This document shows, piece after piece, positions 40,220-52,666 of a stretch of 64,000 bases of DNA. The position numbers and the translations under genes are program-made. The notes below the pieces were generated by a model. It did not search any database. It was not told the origin of the DNA and saw nothing but the letters and a program-made list of their open reading frames with translations. Each line of letters starts with the position of its first letter. Position 1 is the first letter of the stretch. This DNA is from Plasmodium malariae. Its lineage: Eukaryota > Apicomplexa > Aconoidasida > Haemosporida > Plasmodiidae. Location of the stretch: positions 2,323,001 through 2,387,000 of the forward strand of contig NC_041782.1 in the NCBI RefSeq assembly GCF_900090045.1, given 5' to 3'.

Positions 40220-43200
40220 ATGAATAATAATTAATATTTTTCTTTGCGTAATGAAATATTTAATATGAACACTTAACTGTAATATCTTGAATTGTAATCA
40301 TAATATGAATAATCATAGTTGAATAAAGATTATAAGTGTAGATACATATACCTGTTCTAAAGGATACACACCAGTAAAAATAAATCTTATTTTTTTTGTG
40401 AATTCTAATATATAATATTTTTTAATTTGTAATTTAAGTTATAGTTTTATCCAAATTGAATACTTGGAATTATTGGATATATTTGTATATTTTCATATAT
40501 TTGTATGAAAAATATGTCTTTGTGTGTTATAAATAATATTAAGTGGGACAATTTATATAATTTTATTTATTGCTTGTGTTAATATTTTGACTATAAAAAT
40601 ACTTTTTTATATGTTTTCATTTTACTTTAGTTTTAAATGAATATTTGTTGACATAATTTGAAAAATATTTGATTACAATTAATATAAAAAAAATAAGTCT
40701 TGATTTATTTTTATTGACACGATGAAGATGTATTTTGTTTAATTGTAGTACATATATATATATTATAAAAGCAAACATAGTATTCACTATATAAAATAAG
40801 TTTTATGATAAATAAACTGTAAAAAATTTACATTGTAAAATTCTTTACAACGGATTATTATTTTTTATTTTTTTGATATAATATATAAATTTACAATATA
40901 ATATCTTTATTAATTTTCAGGTACTTATAATAGTTCAATAACTTATTATATCTAAATATACACAATTAAATAAAAATGACAGCTATTTATCATTTTATTA
41001 TTTATCTTAATTGTAAAGTTAATTTTATATCTAAAAAATTAATTAAATATAAATTATATGTTAAATTTATAAATATACCATATATATTTTATAATTTTTA
41101 CAATATTAAAAGTTTAAATTAATGAATTAAGTGTAATCAAATGTTAACAAATAATATGCATAAATACTTTTTTTTTTATTCATAATATTAAAATTTTATA
41201 TACATTAATATCTATAGAAAAAGATAATTTATCATTAGGGATAATAAAAAAGTATATATTTTTTCTACTTTTATATAATAATCTGTGTTTTTTATATTTC
41301 CTCATTTTCTTATGTCTAATAATATATTATGTAAATAGTTAATATTATATTATAGAAGCATAAAAATATATGTAGTTTATATTGAAAATTACTAATTAAT
41401 TTATATTGGTAACACTTTTTTTTTTAAATAAAATGAAATTAAAAAAAAAATTACTTTTTTTAAAATAATACATATGTACATTTATTTTTTTTTTTCGTTA
41501 CATAGGTTTTAACTAAGTCTGTTAGAAAATTTTCCATATATTTTCGTAGATGTTTTAATTAAATAAGTGTAATGATTTATTATTAAGTATATGAAGAATT
41601 TGTAATCGTTAAGAAATAAAAAGATGTTGTAAAATTACTATTGTAAATGTAAGAATATGTTAATTGTCTTTTATACAATAATTATGAGGGAAAAAAAAAA
41701 ATTACTTTAAATGCTTATATTTTTGAAAACCATAACTAAAAACACAATACATTAGTAAAAATAATAAATTAAGAAGTTAATATTGCAAAAAACAATATTG
41801 AATCTACAAGTGAATGAAATAACAATAAAACGTTAATACAAATATATATATAAGAGAATATTGCATTTATGTTTTACATATTAAAGAATTATAAAATTAA
41901 ATATTATATAAGGATATTAATCTATTTATATGTTATTACTTAATTAAGCAAAAACACAAATAATATAGAAAAATATAAAATATTTTAAAAAAATAAAAGA
42001 AAAAAATATTTATTTATCGTAAATGTTGCTCAAACAGAAAAATTGTATTTTTAATAATTTTTTAGCACAATTATATGCTTTACTGTGCTTATATTGCGTA
42101 ATTAATATTATAATATATTTACATATAATTATTATACTACATTTAAAAACTTAGTATCCTTATATTTTACATGAAAATATTATTTATGAGAAAAAACGTT
42201 AGACGATAAAAGCATGGAAAAATATAAACTAGTTAAATATGTGTCTTAATAAATTGAACTATGCATATATTAATAATGTAAAATTATAAAAATATAATAG
42301 TATTAGTATTTCTAATATTTTCAACTTATTTCAGTTATTTAATTTTCAATTGTAAGAATAAAAGTTTTTAAAGAGAACAATAATAAAATATTATATATCA
42401 GATAATTACAATAATTCTCTGTGCATATCATGTTTTCATAATTATCACTGTTATGGTTATAGTACTTACAAAATATATATATTGGACTATATAATTTTTT
42501 TATTGGTAAATATATTTTCAATAAACTATTTACTGTTTATATGTTTATGCCTATTTATTATATTGATCGTTTAAAATTTGTTCTTGACTTCATTTATCTA
42601 TAAAAAATATATAAAATATAAAAGCATCCATCTAAAGATAAAAGTAGAAAAATTACTAAATCATACATTTAAGTAAATTACAGTGCTATCGTTTCTTATT
42701 TGTTATGTAGATATTGTAGACTATATATATTATTTTTATTTGTAAATTTATTTCATTTGTAGTATCCTTAATTTAATGTGAATAATGTAATATCTTTGTA
42801 AAAATTTTTTCATTAGGCAATTTTTTTTCTTTTTCTTTATATTATTATATTAATACTTCCAGTAATTATATACATAATTTAAAAAAAATTATAAAACTAA
42901 GTGCATAAATATAAAGAGTTTTAATTTAAATATAGTGACAAAGTTTCATCTTATTTAAAAATTGTAATTTTCAAAAATTATTTATAAAAATAAAAAATCA
43001 ATCCTTATTTGCTTTTAGAATACATATATCTTTATATATAAAGTACTGTATATATTTTACATTTTAAAAAATATCATACAAAATAAAATATAGTTATTTA
43101 TTGGAATCTAATGCACTTGTTATAATTAACGCAATAAAAAATGTTTCTTTCATTAAATAATATTATTATTATAATAATGTTTTATTTAAAATAAGTATTT

Positions 43201-43715
43201 TTTCCAAAATACAATGTTTGAAAATTTTGAATTATTAATAGGATAATATCCTTAAATCAGTAATTATTATTTTAACATACAAAGAGATAAAATATATATA
43301 TATATTCTCTACATTCTGTAAATGAATTCAATATTTACATATAATAAGAAATCACATATATACTTGTTTATTCTGAAATTGATTAAAAAAAGTATATATT
43401 AATAAGTGCTATACATGAAGTATATTGTATACTTTAAATATTTGTGAAGAAATTCAAATTATTTTGTTTTAATGAAATTTAGTTTTTTTTTTTTTAAATA
43501 ATATTATGATAATAATTATATAATATGTTTTAAAAGTTATATTATGTTGTATGTGGTAAAATCAATTATAGGTATATACTTTTTATTATATATTTATGAA
43601 TCACTAATAAATAAAATTTTTTAAATAAATATAGTATATTTTGTCATTAGACGCATTTTATATTTCTATTAATTATTTTCTTTTTGAATTAATAAAAATA
43701 TTTAATATCTATATA
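40220..43715. other. non-coding AT-rich intergenic DNA
   Basis: It has a weak shared 3' block near 40685-40715 (AAATAAGTCTTGATTT) and the shared 5' block at 43225-43335 for the next gene. No coding sequence was seen; the open frame at 42339-42521 (minus) is AT-driven. Confidence 0.55.
43225..43335 (+). repeat. shared 5' block upstream of fam-m gene
   Basis: TATATTCTCTACATTCTGTA and the preceding ATTATTAATAGGATAATATC resemble the blocks before the fam-l genes. The distance to the ATG at 43716 is about 411 bp. Sharing with a fam-m gene shows that the block is not fam-l specific. Confidence 0.6.
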
Positions 43716-44594
43716 ATGGTTCATAAAATTAAGTTGCTCTTTTTTATAAAAATTTTTACATTTATACTTTTAACATGGATATATCAATTTAACAGTGAGC
43801 TGGTACAATTATATAATTTATAGATATTTACGTTATTTATATTTTTAATTTTTTATTTTTATTAATAATTTTACGTAGCATGAATTTTGTATCTTTTAAA
43901 CAACAAATATATTTTTGTTTTTAGTGTACCTTCAACAAATTTGGTGATAAAAACTATAATCCTAGTGAAAAATTAGATACAGGATGTTATCGAATACTGG
44001 CAAAAGATAAACAGCATAATGATTCAAATAATGTGTATTCAAAAGAAAAGTTTACAAATAATGAAGAAAATAATCAAAAAGAAATATATAAAAACGAAAT
44101 GTTCAGAAAACGAAAGAGCATACAGTCAAACAGAAGTATGTTAAATAAGGCGCAATACTATACAGAAGTTATAGATTATAATAATGGAATTTTTGATGGA
44201 AAACATTTCCATTTTCAAAAGAAATGGATAAAAAAAAAAAATTATGATACTTTTCTTGAAAAAAAAAGGAGAATTTGTAATATAGCTTTAAAAAAAATAA
44301 GATTTAGAAAATACAGATATGCGGTTTTTATGCTCTTTTTTTTTTTCCTTTTGGGAATAGGATTACCCATGTCATGTAAATTCGGGCCGCCTTCTGGAGG
44401 AGCAGGCGCTAGTAGTAGATAATCAGATTTTACAATTCCTTAAAACAATTCTATGTTTAAAACATGAAGGACATGCTTTTATATTATTATTTGCAGTAAC
44501 TTTCATTATGTTATCAATCTTAATTATAATAGCTATTTATAAGATCTTAAGAAATAATGAAAAATATCAAAAATTTAAGTTGATGACAGAGTAA
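43716..44594 (+). pseudogene. fam-m: fam-m gene with a single frameshift
   Basis: Leader exon 43716-43802 encodes 29 residues (MVHKIKLLFFIKIFTFILLTW..., Trp21), donor GTACAATTAT. The acceptor TTGTTTTTAG ends at 43924 and exon 2 starts TGTACCTTC at 43925. RILAK sits at 52-56. Fam-m is recognised by SMLNKAQYYTEVIDYNNG and the FDGKHFHFQKKW block, then KRRICNIALKKIRFRKYRYA leading into TM1. The opening frame continues to TAA at 44420, but after about 44375 it gives an unlikely Gly/Ser/Ala-rich end. The frame one base further on gives the expected LLEEQALVVDNQILQFLK, then TM2 (AFILLFAVTFIMLSILIIIA) and the tail LRNNEKYQKFKL, stopping at 44592-44594. So a one-base gain or two-base loss near 44375-44390 truncates the protein inside or just after TM1. 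Apart from this break the gene is intact. An assembly error or expressed short form cannot be excluded. Confidence 0.85.
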
Positions 44595-45273
44595 AATAAA
44601 CAATAAGAAATTTGTATTTTCATATAAATTAATTATTAGTAAGAAATATTATATGTAATATATTTATTGTTGTGTACTTTATAGTCATACTTATTATTGG
44701 TATAATTTTATAAATATACATATGTATAAGGCATTATTTTTATACGAACAATAATAAATTATGTTTTTCGATTTTTTGTGGATTTGAATATTATAGTGGT
44801 TTTCATTTTGTATTTTAACTTATTGTTGTAGAATAATTAAATATTACTGCATAATATATATATTTGTGTGTTAAATTATACTGTTATTAAAAATGTATAT
44901 GTTGAATCAAAATTAATATATAATATTAAAATTAATATAATTTTGTTGATTATATATTAGAATTTATTTATTAAATAAAAAATATGTGTGTTCTATTTTT
45001 TACTTTCTTTAACTCTAAAATGACTACTGGCAAAAGTAATAAAGCAGGTACATGGTTGACTTTATGTATAAAATATAAATGTTCTTGTTTGTATTTAATC
45101 AAACAAAATGAATGTATTATATTTTATTACATATATTTTGCTTAAAAGGAAAAAGATAATTTTTTTTAGAAAAATATTATAAAATATATTTATTACTTAA
45201 CTTTTTAAAAAAAATGTCTTTTTTTTACAGTGTATGTGGGGAATTATAAATATATAATAAAACAATAGCATAT

Positions 45274-45531
45274 CTAAATAAAATACTGAGTATGATATGT
45301 TATATAATACATGCTACAGAAATAACACATCTTATCTTTTTCAGAAGTACTTGTCGTTATGGGGTTATTGTATTCATCTATATATTTCCATGAATTTTCT
45401 TTCTTAATGAATATAACATAATTTTTCAGATGAGGTGGTGTAGTTGACAAAAGATTACATATTAGTAAATTCAATACTACTACAATAGTAATTTTATGTC
45501 CTAGTAAATTAGAGAGATTATGGGAGTTCAT
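45274..45531 (-). CDS. small signal-peptide-like ORF, possible exon or relic
   Basis: The ORF is 85 codons. Its start MNSHNLSNLLGHK is followed by a hydrophobic core (ITIVVVLNLLICNLLS) and then a polar segment with SWKYIDEYNNPITTS. Composition is more protein-like and less AT-rich than the spacer around it. The last 15 or so residues look like non-coding sequence, so the real exon may end near KDKMCYF at a GT; I could not find a matching second exon at lower coordinates. A diverged copy of its 5' part and flank seems to lie at about 18810-18970. No family is recognised. It may be a first exon, a short secreted protein or a dead fragment. Confidence 0.33.
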   Translation of the reverse strand: MNSHNLSNLLGHKITIVVVLNLLICNLLSTTPPHLKNYVIFIKKENSWKYIDEYNNPITTSTSEKDKMCYFCSMYYITYHTQYFI

Positions 45532-47659
45532 TCATTATTTTATTTGGAATAATTTATAGTGTTAACAAAACAAGAAATGAGAAAAATGCTGTATTAGTTG
45601 TTAATATAATTATTAGAAATTAATAAATAATTTCATATCTTTTAACATGAATATTTTTTTTTTCTTATGGTTGTGGTTACCTAATGAAGTTCTTACATAA
45701 ACCTGGATCTATTTAGATTTAAGGGTCTCACGTTCATTCTTAACAAATTGCTAAAATGTCATACTTTTGTTTTTAATCATAGGTATTAAGTAATATGTTC
45801 AATTTTTATGTATTGCATTTAAATAAAAAAATTATTGCCATTTTACACTATACATTTATATATATGATTGTTTTATAAACAATAACATGTTTCATAATAC
45901 ATGAGAAGATATGGTGTTTAAATTGTATAAGTGTAGCTTTTTCGAAATTGTGAAGCATATACTATATATGAAAAATTATATAACAGGAGATCATTTTAAG
46001 TATTTTTTGTTTTATTGTAGAAGAAAAAAGCTTACGTTTCACTATTTGAATTATATTGAAAATATAAAATATATTAGATTAAATAAAAATTTAATATATA
46101 AATTAATATTTTTTATCTTTAATAGGGTATAGCTAGTATAAAAATGAAAATAATATTTTGAAAATTGAAATTTATTATTGCTTTATATTTAACTTGTTTT
46201 ATTATTATGCAATAATATTTCTTATTAAATATAAAGAAGTTATAATGGTAAATATATATGTACTTTATTGAGTTATATTATGCATATACATATATATATA
46301 TAAGAATACAATTGTCTACTAGTATGTATAATTAATAGGACGAAAATTTTAAGTATTACTAGGAAGTTAGAGTATTTATGTATTATTTTTTAATTTAGGA
46401 ATAACATAAATAATTCATAAAAATAAATAATTATTTTTTAAGTAAACACATCATAAATATGTTTACAAACAATGAATGTTACTATGAGAATACAGCTGTG
46501 TTTATCTGCAAATGTTTACCATGATTTTATAAAATATACACTTATTTTTCATAAATTATTTAATACTTTACATAGTTGTGTTGTTTTAAAATTTTAAATT
46601 AATCATCATACACTATATATTAAAATATTAATTGTGTAAAAAAGTGACGTGCCCCAAATATTCGAAAACCTGAAAGAAACTAAATAAGTTATTTCATAAA
46701 TGTCAGTTTTGCAATGAATTTAACTCAAAAAAACATAAACAGAATAATTTAAATTTGTTTATGTATATATATATTTTTTTTTACTTCTTAAGTTTTTCCT
46801 TAGAAGTGTAACACCTTATGAGAATAAAATGAATTTTTATATTAGATGATTAATATTAATTTATTAATTCCATAATATTTTTGTAATTCATAATTTTTTA
46901 TTCTGATATAATATATAGAAAAATATTTACTTTAATAGAAAACAATTTTGCTGTTAAAGAAATTTCCATCAATATATAATTTTATGTAGATTAATTTATA
47001 TCTCTAAGAAATGTTTTTAATATAATGTATTTGTAAATAAATTAACTAAAAATTATTTATTTGTAAAAATATTATTAGCAGTAAAATTACGAAATCATAC
47101 ATTTTACAAAATTACTTTGTTATTTTTTTATTTATTGTATACATTTAATACAGAGTATATAATATTCATATGGTATATATATTTTGTTAGAAATAACAAT
47201 AACTTTATTTTTTGTATACACAATTTTTACACCAATTTTAATTTTAATCTTCATTTTTTTTTTTTTTTCTTTAAATTTTATTAATATTTCTTCTGAAAGC
47301 ATACATTTTATTAAAAAACAAAAAGTATGGAAAAAGAGGAAAATTTTAATAATTTTCATTTAGTTGTAATGGGAAAAATTAAATTTAGTTATAAATTATA
47401 ATTTATAAAATCTATGATGCAAATATAAGAACTCTGTTTTTTTTATTTGATTTTAAAATTGATATTTTTTTAGTACATCAGTATCATATAATACTGATTT
47501 TTTAAATATAAAATAAACCGTAAAAATTACGATTTTAAAAATTAAAATTATATAAAATTTGTAAAAATATTTGTATTTTATTTCATTATTACTATTATTA
47601 TATTATGATAATGTTTTTTAAAAATAAAAATCTTTTGTTCCATAATATAATATTTATCA

Positions 47660-47775
47660 AAAAGTAGTTATTAGTAAGGAAATATAATTTTAATTAGCAT
47701 TTATTCTCTTAATATACGGAACATTGTATTATCTACATTTTATACATTATGTATTTTATATAAAATGAATGTTTT
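47660..47775 (+). repeat. shared 5' block upstream of exported-protein gene K
   Basis: ATATACGGAACATTGTATTA and TCTACATTTTATACATTATG match the block at 38745-38870. The distance to the ATG at 48129 is about 400 bp. Confidence 0.7.
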
Positions 47776-48128
47776 CAAGTATTAAGAAATTTTTATTTTT
47801 ATTTTATTTCGAAGATGATTAATAAAAAAACTATTTAATTACCATAGTATATTAAATAACCTAGATAAGTATTTTAAATATTTCTGATTACTTTCAAAAT
47901 TATGTTATAATTAATTTTAGATTTTAGTAATAAAAATATGATAAAAATATGATAATAAAAATTTGGAGCTATCTTATATTTTCTGTAGTGTAAAATGTAT
48001 TATACTTATTATATACATACTATTAATTTTTTATGAAAAAAAATATAGTGTCCCTTGTCATTAAAAAGATATTTATTATCAGTAATTTGTTATTAACAGG
48101 ATATTGTAAAATATTAAAAATTTACACT

Positions 48129-48974
48129 ATGAAAAAGAAATTTAAGTTATTCTATTTTATTCAAATTGTGACCTTTATCTTTTTAACATGGATACGTCGT
48201 TTTAATAGTGAATTGGTATGATATAATTTAATTCAAGATACCTTTGTTATTCATTTTTATATTTTTTTTGTTTCTATTAATATTTCTTATTATCCTGGAT
48301 TCATTTTTGTTTTTAAATCGTGAATATTAATTTTGTTATTTTAGAGTAACTTTTGTAAATATTTGAATGAGAACAAAATTAGTAATGAAAAATTATATAC
48401 AAGAACTTATCGTTTACTAGCAAAGAATAAAAAGGAAGTGTGTTTAAATATCGTATGGAAAGCGGAAGATATTCCAAATAATGTAGTATACGAAAAGGTG
48501 AATATAACTAATAATAAAAAAGTATCCAAAATAAAAAATAAACTACGAAAAAAATGTACATCAAATAATTCAGGAGGCTATAGAGAAGCTGGGAAATGTA
48601 AACCTTCTGCATACAATAGGGTAGATAACTATTGTGGAAAAAGAATGTTAGACAAAATATATTATAAAAATGTACTTAGGTATTGTAGAAATGATGATTT
48701 TAAGTTTATAAAAAAATGTATACAAAGAAAACGTGAGGCATTTTTTGCATTATTTGTCTTCCATTTAGTAGTTGGAGTATCATATGTTGTATTATTCAGT
48801 GTTTTTAAGATTATGGGGGAAAGCGCATTTACTGTTAGTAATATATTAAAATTTTTTGTACCATTACAAATATTATGGATTGTAGTTTTAGTCAGGCTTT
48901 TCTATATCTTAAGAAAAACAGTTATATATGAAAAGTTATTACATTTAAAAAGTAAATTTAATTATACGGAGTAA
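48129..48974 (+). CDS. Plasmodium exported protein, two TM helices (LDKIYYKN family, copy 2)
   Basis: Leader exon 48129-48215 encodes 29 residues (MKKKFKLFYFIQIVTFIFLTW..., Trp21). An open frame runs upstream to 48033, but the start at 48129 gives the family length. The donor is GTATGATATA and the acceptor TTATTTTAG ends at 48344. Exon 2 is 48345-48974, phase 0, beginning SNFCKYLNENK. The product is about 238 aa. RTYRLLAK puts R at 52 in the export-motif position, with Lys at P5. The N-terminal half (YTRTYRLLAKNKKE, WKAEDIPNN) looks like the fam-l and fam-m N-terminus, while the C-terminal half matches the gene at 28276: MLDKIYYKNVLRYCRNDDFK at 130-149, then TM1 at about 161-184 and TM2 at about 197-217, and a tail KTVIYEKLLHLKSKF. 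Six Cys lie before TM1. Function unknown. Confidence 0.88.
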
Positions 48975-51900
48975 CATTCCCTACTTAAAATAGTGTTTTA
49001 TAACAATTAAAATATATAATTTGCTGAATGTTTTACAGAAATAACGAACATACTTGTAATTTAACAGATATAAGTAGACCTACAGGTGACAGGAGTTTTT
49101 AATTTTCAACAGTAAAAAGTTACTCTTTTAATTTTTTTGTAAATTTGAATCTTTTAATTTAATACCTATTTTCTTTTAAAATATATTCTCAGTTTAGCAT
49201 AATATTTTATTTTATATATATGTTTTTTCTAATAACTAGATTTTTTTGAAAAATATATGCAACTTGATATAAATATATAAAAGCATAGTATATATATTTT
49301 CATTGATATATGTGCCAATTTATATTTGTAATTATAAAAAATATATTCTCGATTCTTTATTATATTATTTTAATCTTATTTTGCTATTTAATGAAGTAAT
49401 TAAAAAATGTAGAATTAGTCTTTTTAATTAAAAATAAAAGTGTCTTGTTTTTCGCTCGAAAAAACAATGTGAATAAATGCACTTATACTCTTATATATAT
49501 ATATATTTTTTTTCTTTTTTGTTTATATATAAATAACGAATGAATTATGAACTGGATCAATCGTATCACAATAAATTTTTTTTTTAATTAAAAGATAAAT
49601 TTGCTTTATGAGAGTTAAGATTATATTTAAAAAAAAGAAAATCAAAGAAACATAATGAATTTTATAGAATATGTAATTTAAGATAATGTGTATGATAAAT
49701 AATGTTTATTTTGCTTTCTGATATTTTTATTATTATAAAATGGTCTGTTTAATCAGTAATAATACTTTTTTGTAAGTCACAAAAAGGTACATAATATTTA
49801 TGATATTCTAAATGGTAGAAGATGAAAGATAAATAACATTTTTGTTTATTTTAATAATTTTATTAAAATATATGCTATTACTGAATTATAGGAATAAATA
49901 CATCTAAGTATTATTATACATTATAATTTATGGTTGATAGTAGATTCCATTATTTAACGTAACATAGAATATAAATTTTATTTTTTTTTTACTTGTATCT
50001 TCATGAGTTTTGTCATTAATATTTATGCATAAGAAAGGGAATAAACATTTAATGATTAAAATTGGTTATTTTTATTATGATTGTTCTACGTTTTATTCTG
50101 TATATTTATTGAATTATACGTTGTATAATAGGCATCTTAATTAATTTAACATTAATTATATATATATATATTCTTTTTATTAGTCTTATATTAGTTAAAT
50201 ATACGTAAAATAATATACTGTATGAATGTGTTAGATAAGTTTTGAATATGGTGGATTAATTAAAAATAAAACTTATGTTAAGAAATACTGTGGTAAAATA
50301 AGTAAAATATTAACGTAAAAAACATTAAATCAAAATAACCATTTGACACAGTTTCATGATAAATTAAAGTACAATCATTTGTGGTGATATATTTTTGTCC
50401 TTTAGTCACTAGTAACAGAATAGTTGAAAAGTATTAATAGATTTATGGCAAATAATAGTATACGATGGTTAATGAATGAAACAACAGTTCAATACAATTT
50501 TGTTTGAACATATATGTAGTATACTATTACATATTTTTAAACAATAAACTGAGATAAAAAAAGTTATATGCAATATAATTATATGTAATTAATAACATCA
50601 TTAATTAGAAGAAGTCTAATCAATTATCATAGAACACACATTGAAGATAAATGAATATTATGTGTAATATTATATCTAGGAGTCGAAAAACATAAATATA
50701 TACATATAAGTATTTAAAAATACTATATATATTTATGTTTTATTCATTTAGTCAAGACCAAATTAACAATTTGAAAATTTAGATATATGGGTATTTCTAT
50801 GAAATATTGAGTATTTATTTATTTTATTTTGTAATTAGTATGATTTTTTGCGGAGGAATATTAATTTTGCACATCACTAGATTATTCTTATCAGTAGGAG
50901 GAATCATATATTTATCACCTTATTATTATATATACAATATTTCTATTTAATACTATTTTACAATAATATGTTTAAATATATATGATAAAATAAATTGATT
51001 ACAAAAAGGACTTTCTTTGTATATTCCTGACATAATTGAACAAATATATCAATAAATATATCTATTATACATATTAGAAAATGAAGAAATTTTAATAGAA
51101 ATATATATAGCATAGAATAGTTAAAAACGTGAAAAAATCTATATATCAATATTATTGTGTTAATTGGAATTTTAAAAATTTTTATAATCCATTTATTAAT
51201 TTACGTATTAGACGCTTCTATTTTTATCGATTTTTGAGGATTATCCAATTTTTTATGTAAAAATTTTTTTTTAATTATTTAAAATCTATATCTTTAAATT
51301 CGCAAATGATTTTAAAATATATAAACTTTTGTCATTATGAATATTACAATATGCACATACAATATAATTGAATAATATATAATTATGTCAATTTCTGCAA
51401 GTTCAATTAGTAATGGAAAAAACTATTTTAACGAAATAATAATTTAATTTTTTTTTTTTAGATTTATTATTATTATTTTTTTTAATAAAATAAAATTTTT
51501 ATTATAATGAATGCTGTATTAAATATACTCAGAGTAAATCTTCTATGACCCATAATAAATTTCTCATTATAAGAAATATTTATGTTAATTAAAATATTAA
51601 TTGTTTTTATTTTCTTTTAAAAATATGTTTATAAAAGTATGTATTAAAATGAAAATACATGAACTTTTTCTAAATTATTTATATTCCTATATATTTGTTA
51701 TAATACTTTTATATATCTTATATATATATACATTATTTTTGTTACATTCATTTGTAAAATTATATTGCTATATATATCTTTGACATTGCCAAACTGCAAT
51801 GATTACTTTTATATCAAATACAATTTTGGCCCCCTTTTTTATTATATTAATATTTTTCTCTATATACATGTATTTACATTTTTAAAAGGAACATGTATAT

Positions 51901-52666
51901 AAATTAAGTATTCTTTAATATTCTATTAAACAATAATAAATCGTATTCCGATTTAGAAGTAATATATAAATTTTGTAAAATCATTACATGCAAATATAAA
52001 TCTCATTATTATAGTATATTATAAAATATCCTTAAATTTAGAGATTTGTAGATAATAATAAATTTTATTTTATTAACGCAGGATGATATATAAAAGAGTA
52101 ATTTTTTTTTTCTAGATAAATATTAATGTATACATTATATAATTCAGAATATTGTTCATAATTTAATATACCTTTTCTATTATTTTTATTATCAAGATAA
52201 TTAATATTACTTAAATATATAAAGAAATTGTGCAAAAAAATATATATAATTAGAATTATTTTTTAGGAACCATGTAAAAGTTTATAATTAGTATCTGAAT
52301 ATATGTAAGTATAAATTTTCTGTATGTTATACTTTTTATTGAATAAAAAAAAATTATTTATCACTGATTGAATAATTTTTATTTTACTTTAATACTGTCT
52401 AATATTATTATCCTCCGTATTACTTTTTTTTTATAATTATTTTTATGCAAAATTTCTGTGTATATATAATATGACAAATCAATTTTAAAGTCATTTTACA
52501 TTTGTAAAATTTACTATGGGTTATATTTATATAAATTCAACTTTTTACCTTTTAAATAAAATAAAAAAAATTATAAATAATATTATTTTATTTTATCCTT
52601 TGCAGGAAATATAAAATAATTAATATTTGTATTAGTAAATGTATAATGGCATTAAAGAACTATAAA
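48975..52666. other. non-coding AT-rich intergenic DNA
   Basis: The shared 3' block is at about 49425-49480 (AAGTGTCTTGTTTTTCG). A 36-codon hydrophobic frame at 50840-50950 is noted in findings. A segment at 51220-51260 resembles 26720-26760. The open frames at 50958-51149 (minus) and 51601-51783 are AT artefacts. Confidence 0.5.

Larger units (their letters stand above)
44595..48128. other. intergenic DNA with one minus-strand candidate ORF
   Basis: Apart from the candidate at 45274-45531 it has the shared 3' block near 45005-45060 (CTCTAAAATGACTACTGG), a segment at 46642-46690 resembling one at about 19983-20025, and the shared 5' block at 47660-47775. The open frames at 45911-46132 and 47132-47359 are not convincing. 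Confidence 0.5.

Noticed and set aside
43641..43823. Longer leader start for the fam-m gene at 43716
   Set aside because: Extends 25 codons upstream of the family start and runs into the intron; the 29-codon leader from 43716 fits all relatives.
44383..44422. Gly/Ser/Ala-rich C-terminus of the fam-m opening frame
   Set aside because: The frame one base further on encodes the expected fam-m sequence here, so this tail is an out-of-frame product and not a real domain.
45911..46132. 73-codon plus-strand frame
   Set aside because: Mostly Lys/Ile/Tyr/Phe, no signal, motif or partner exon; only weakly different from noise.
47132..47359. 75-codon minus-strand frame with hydrophobic start
   Set aside because: A poly-Lys run from a T tract dominates it; no exon partner or family similarity.
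51601..51783. 60-codon hydrophobic plus-strand frame
   Set aside because: Ile/Leu/Tyr-rich frame from TA-rich sequence; no supporting context.
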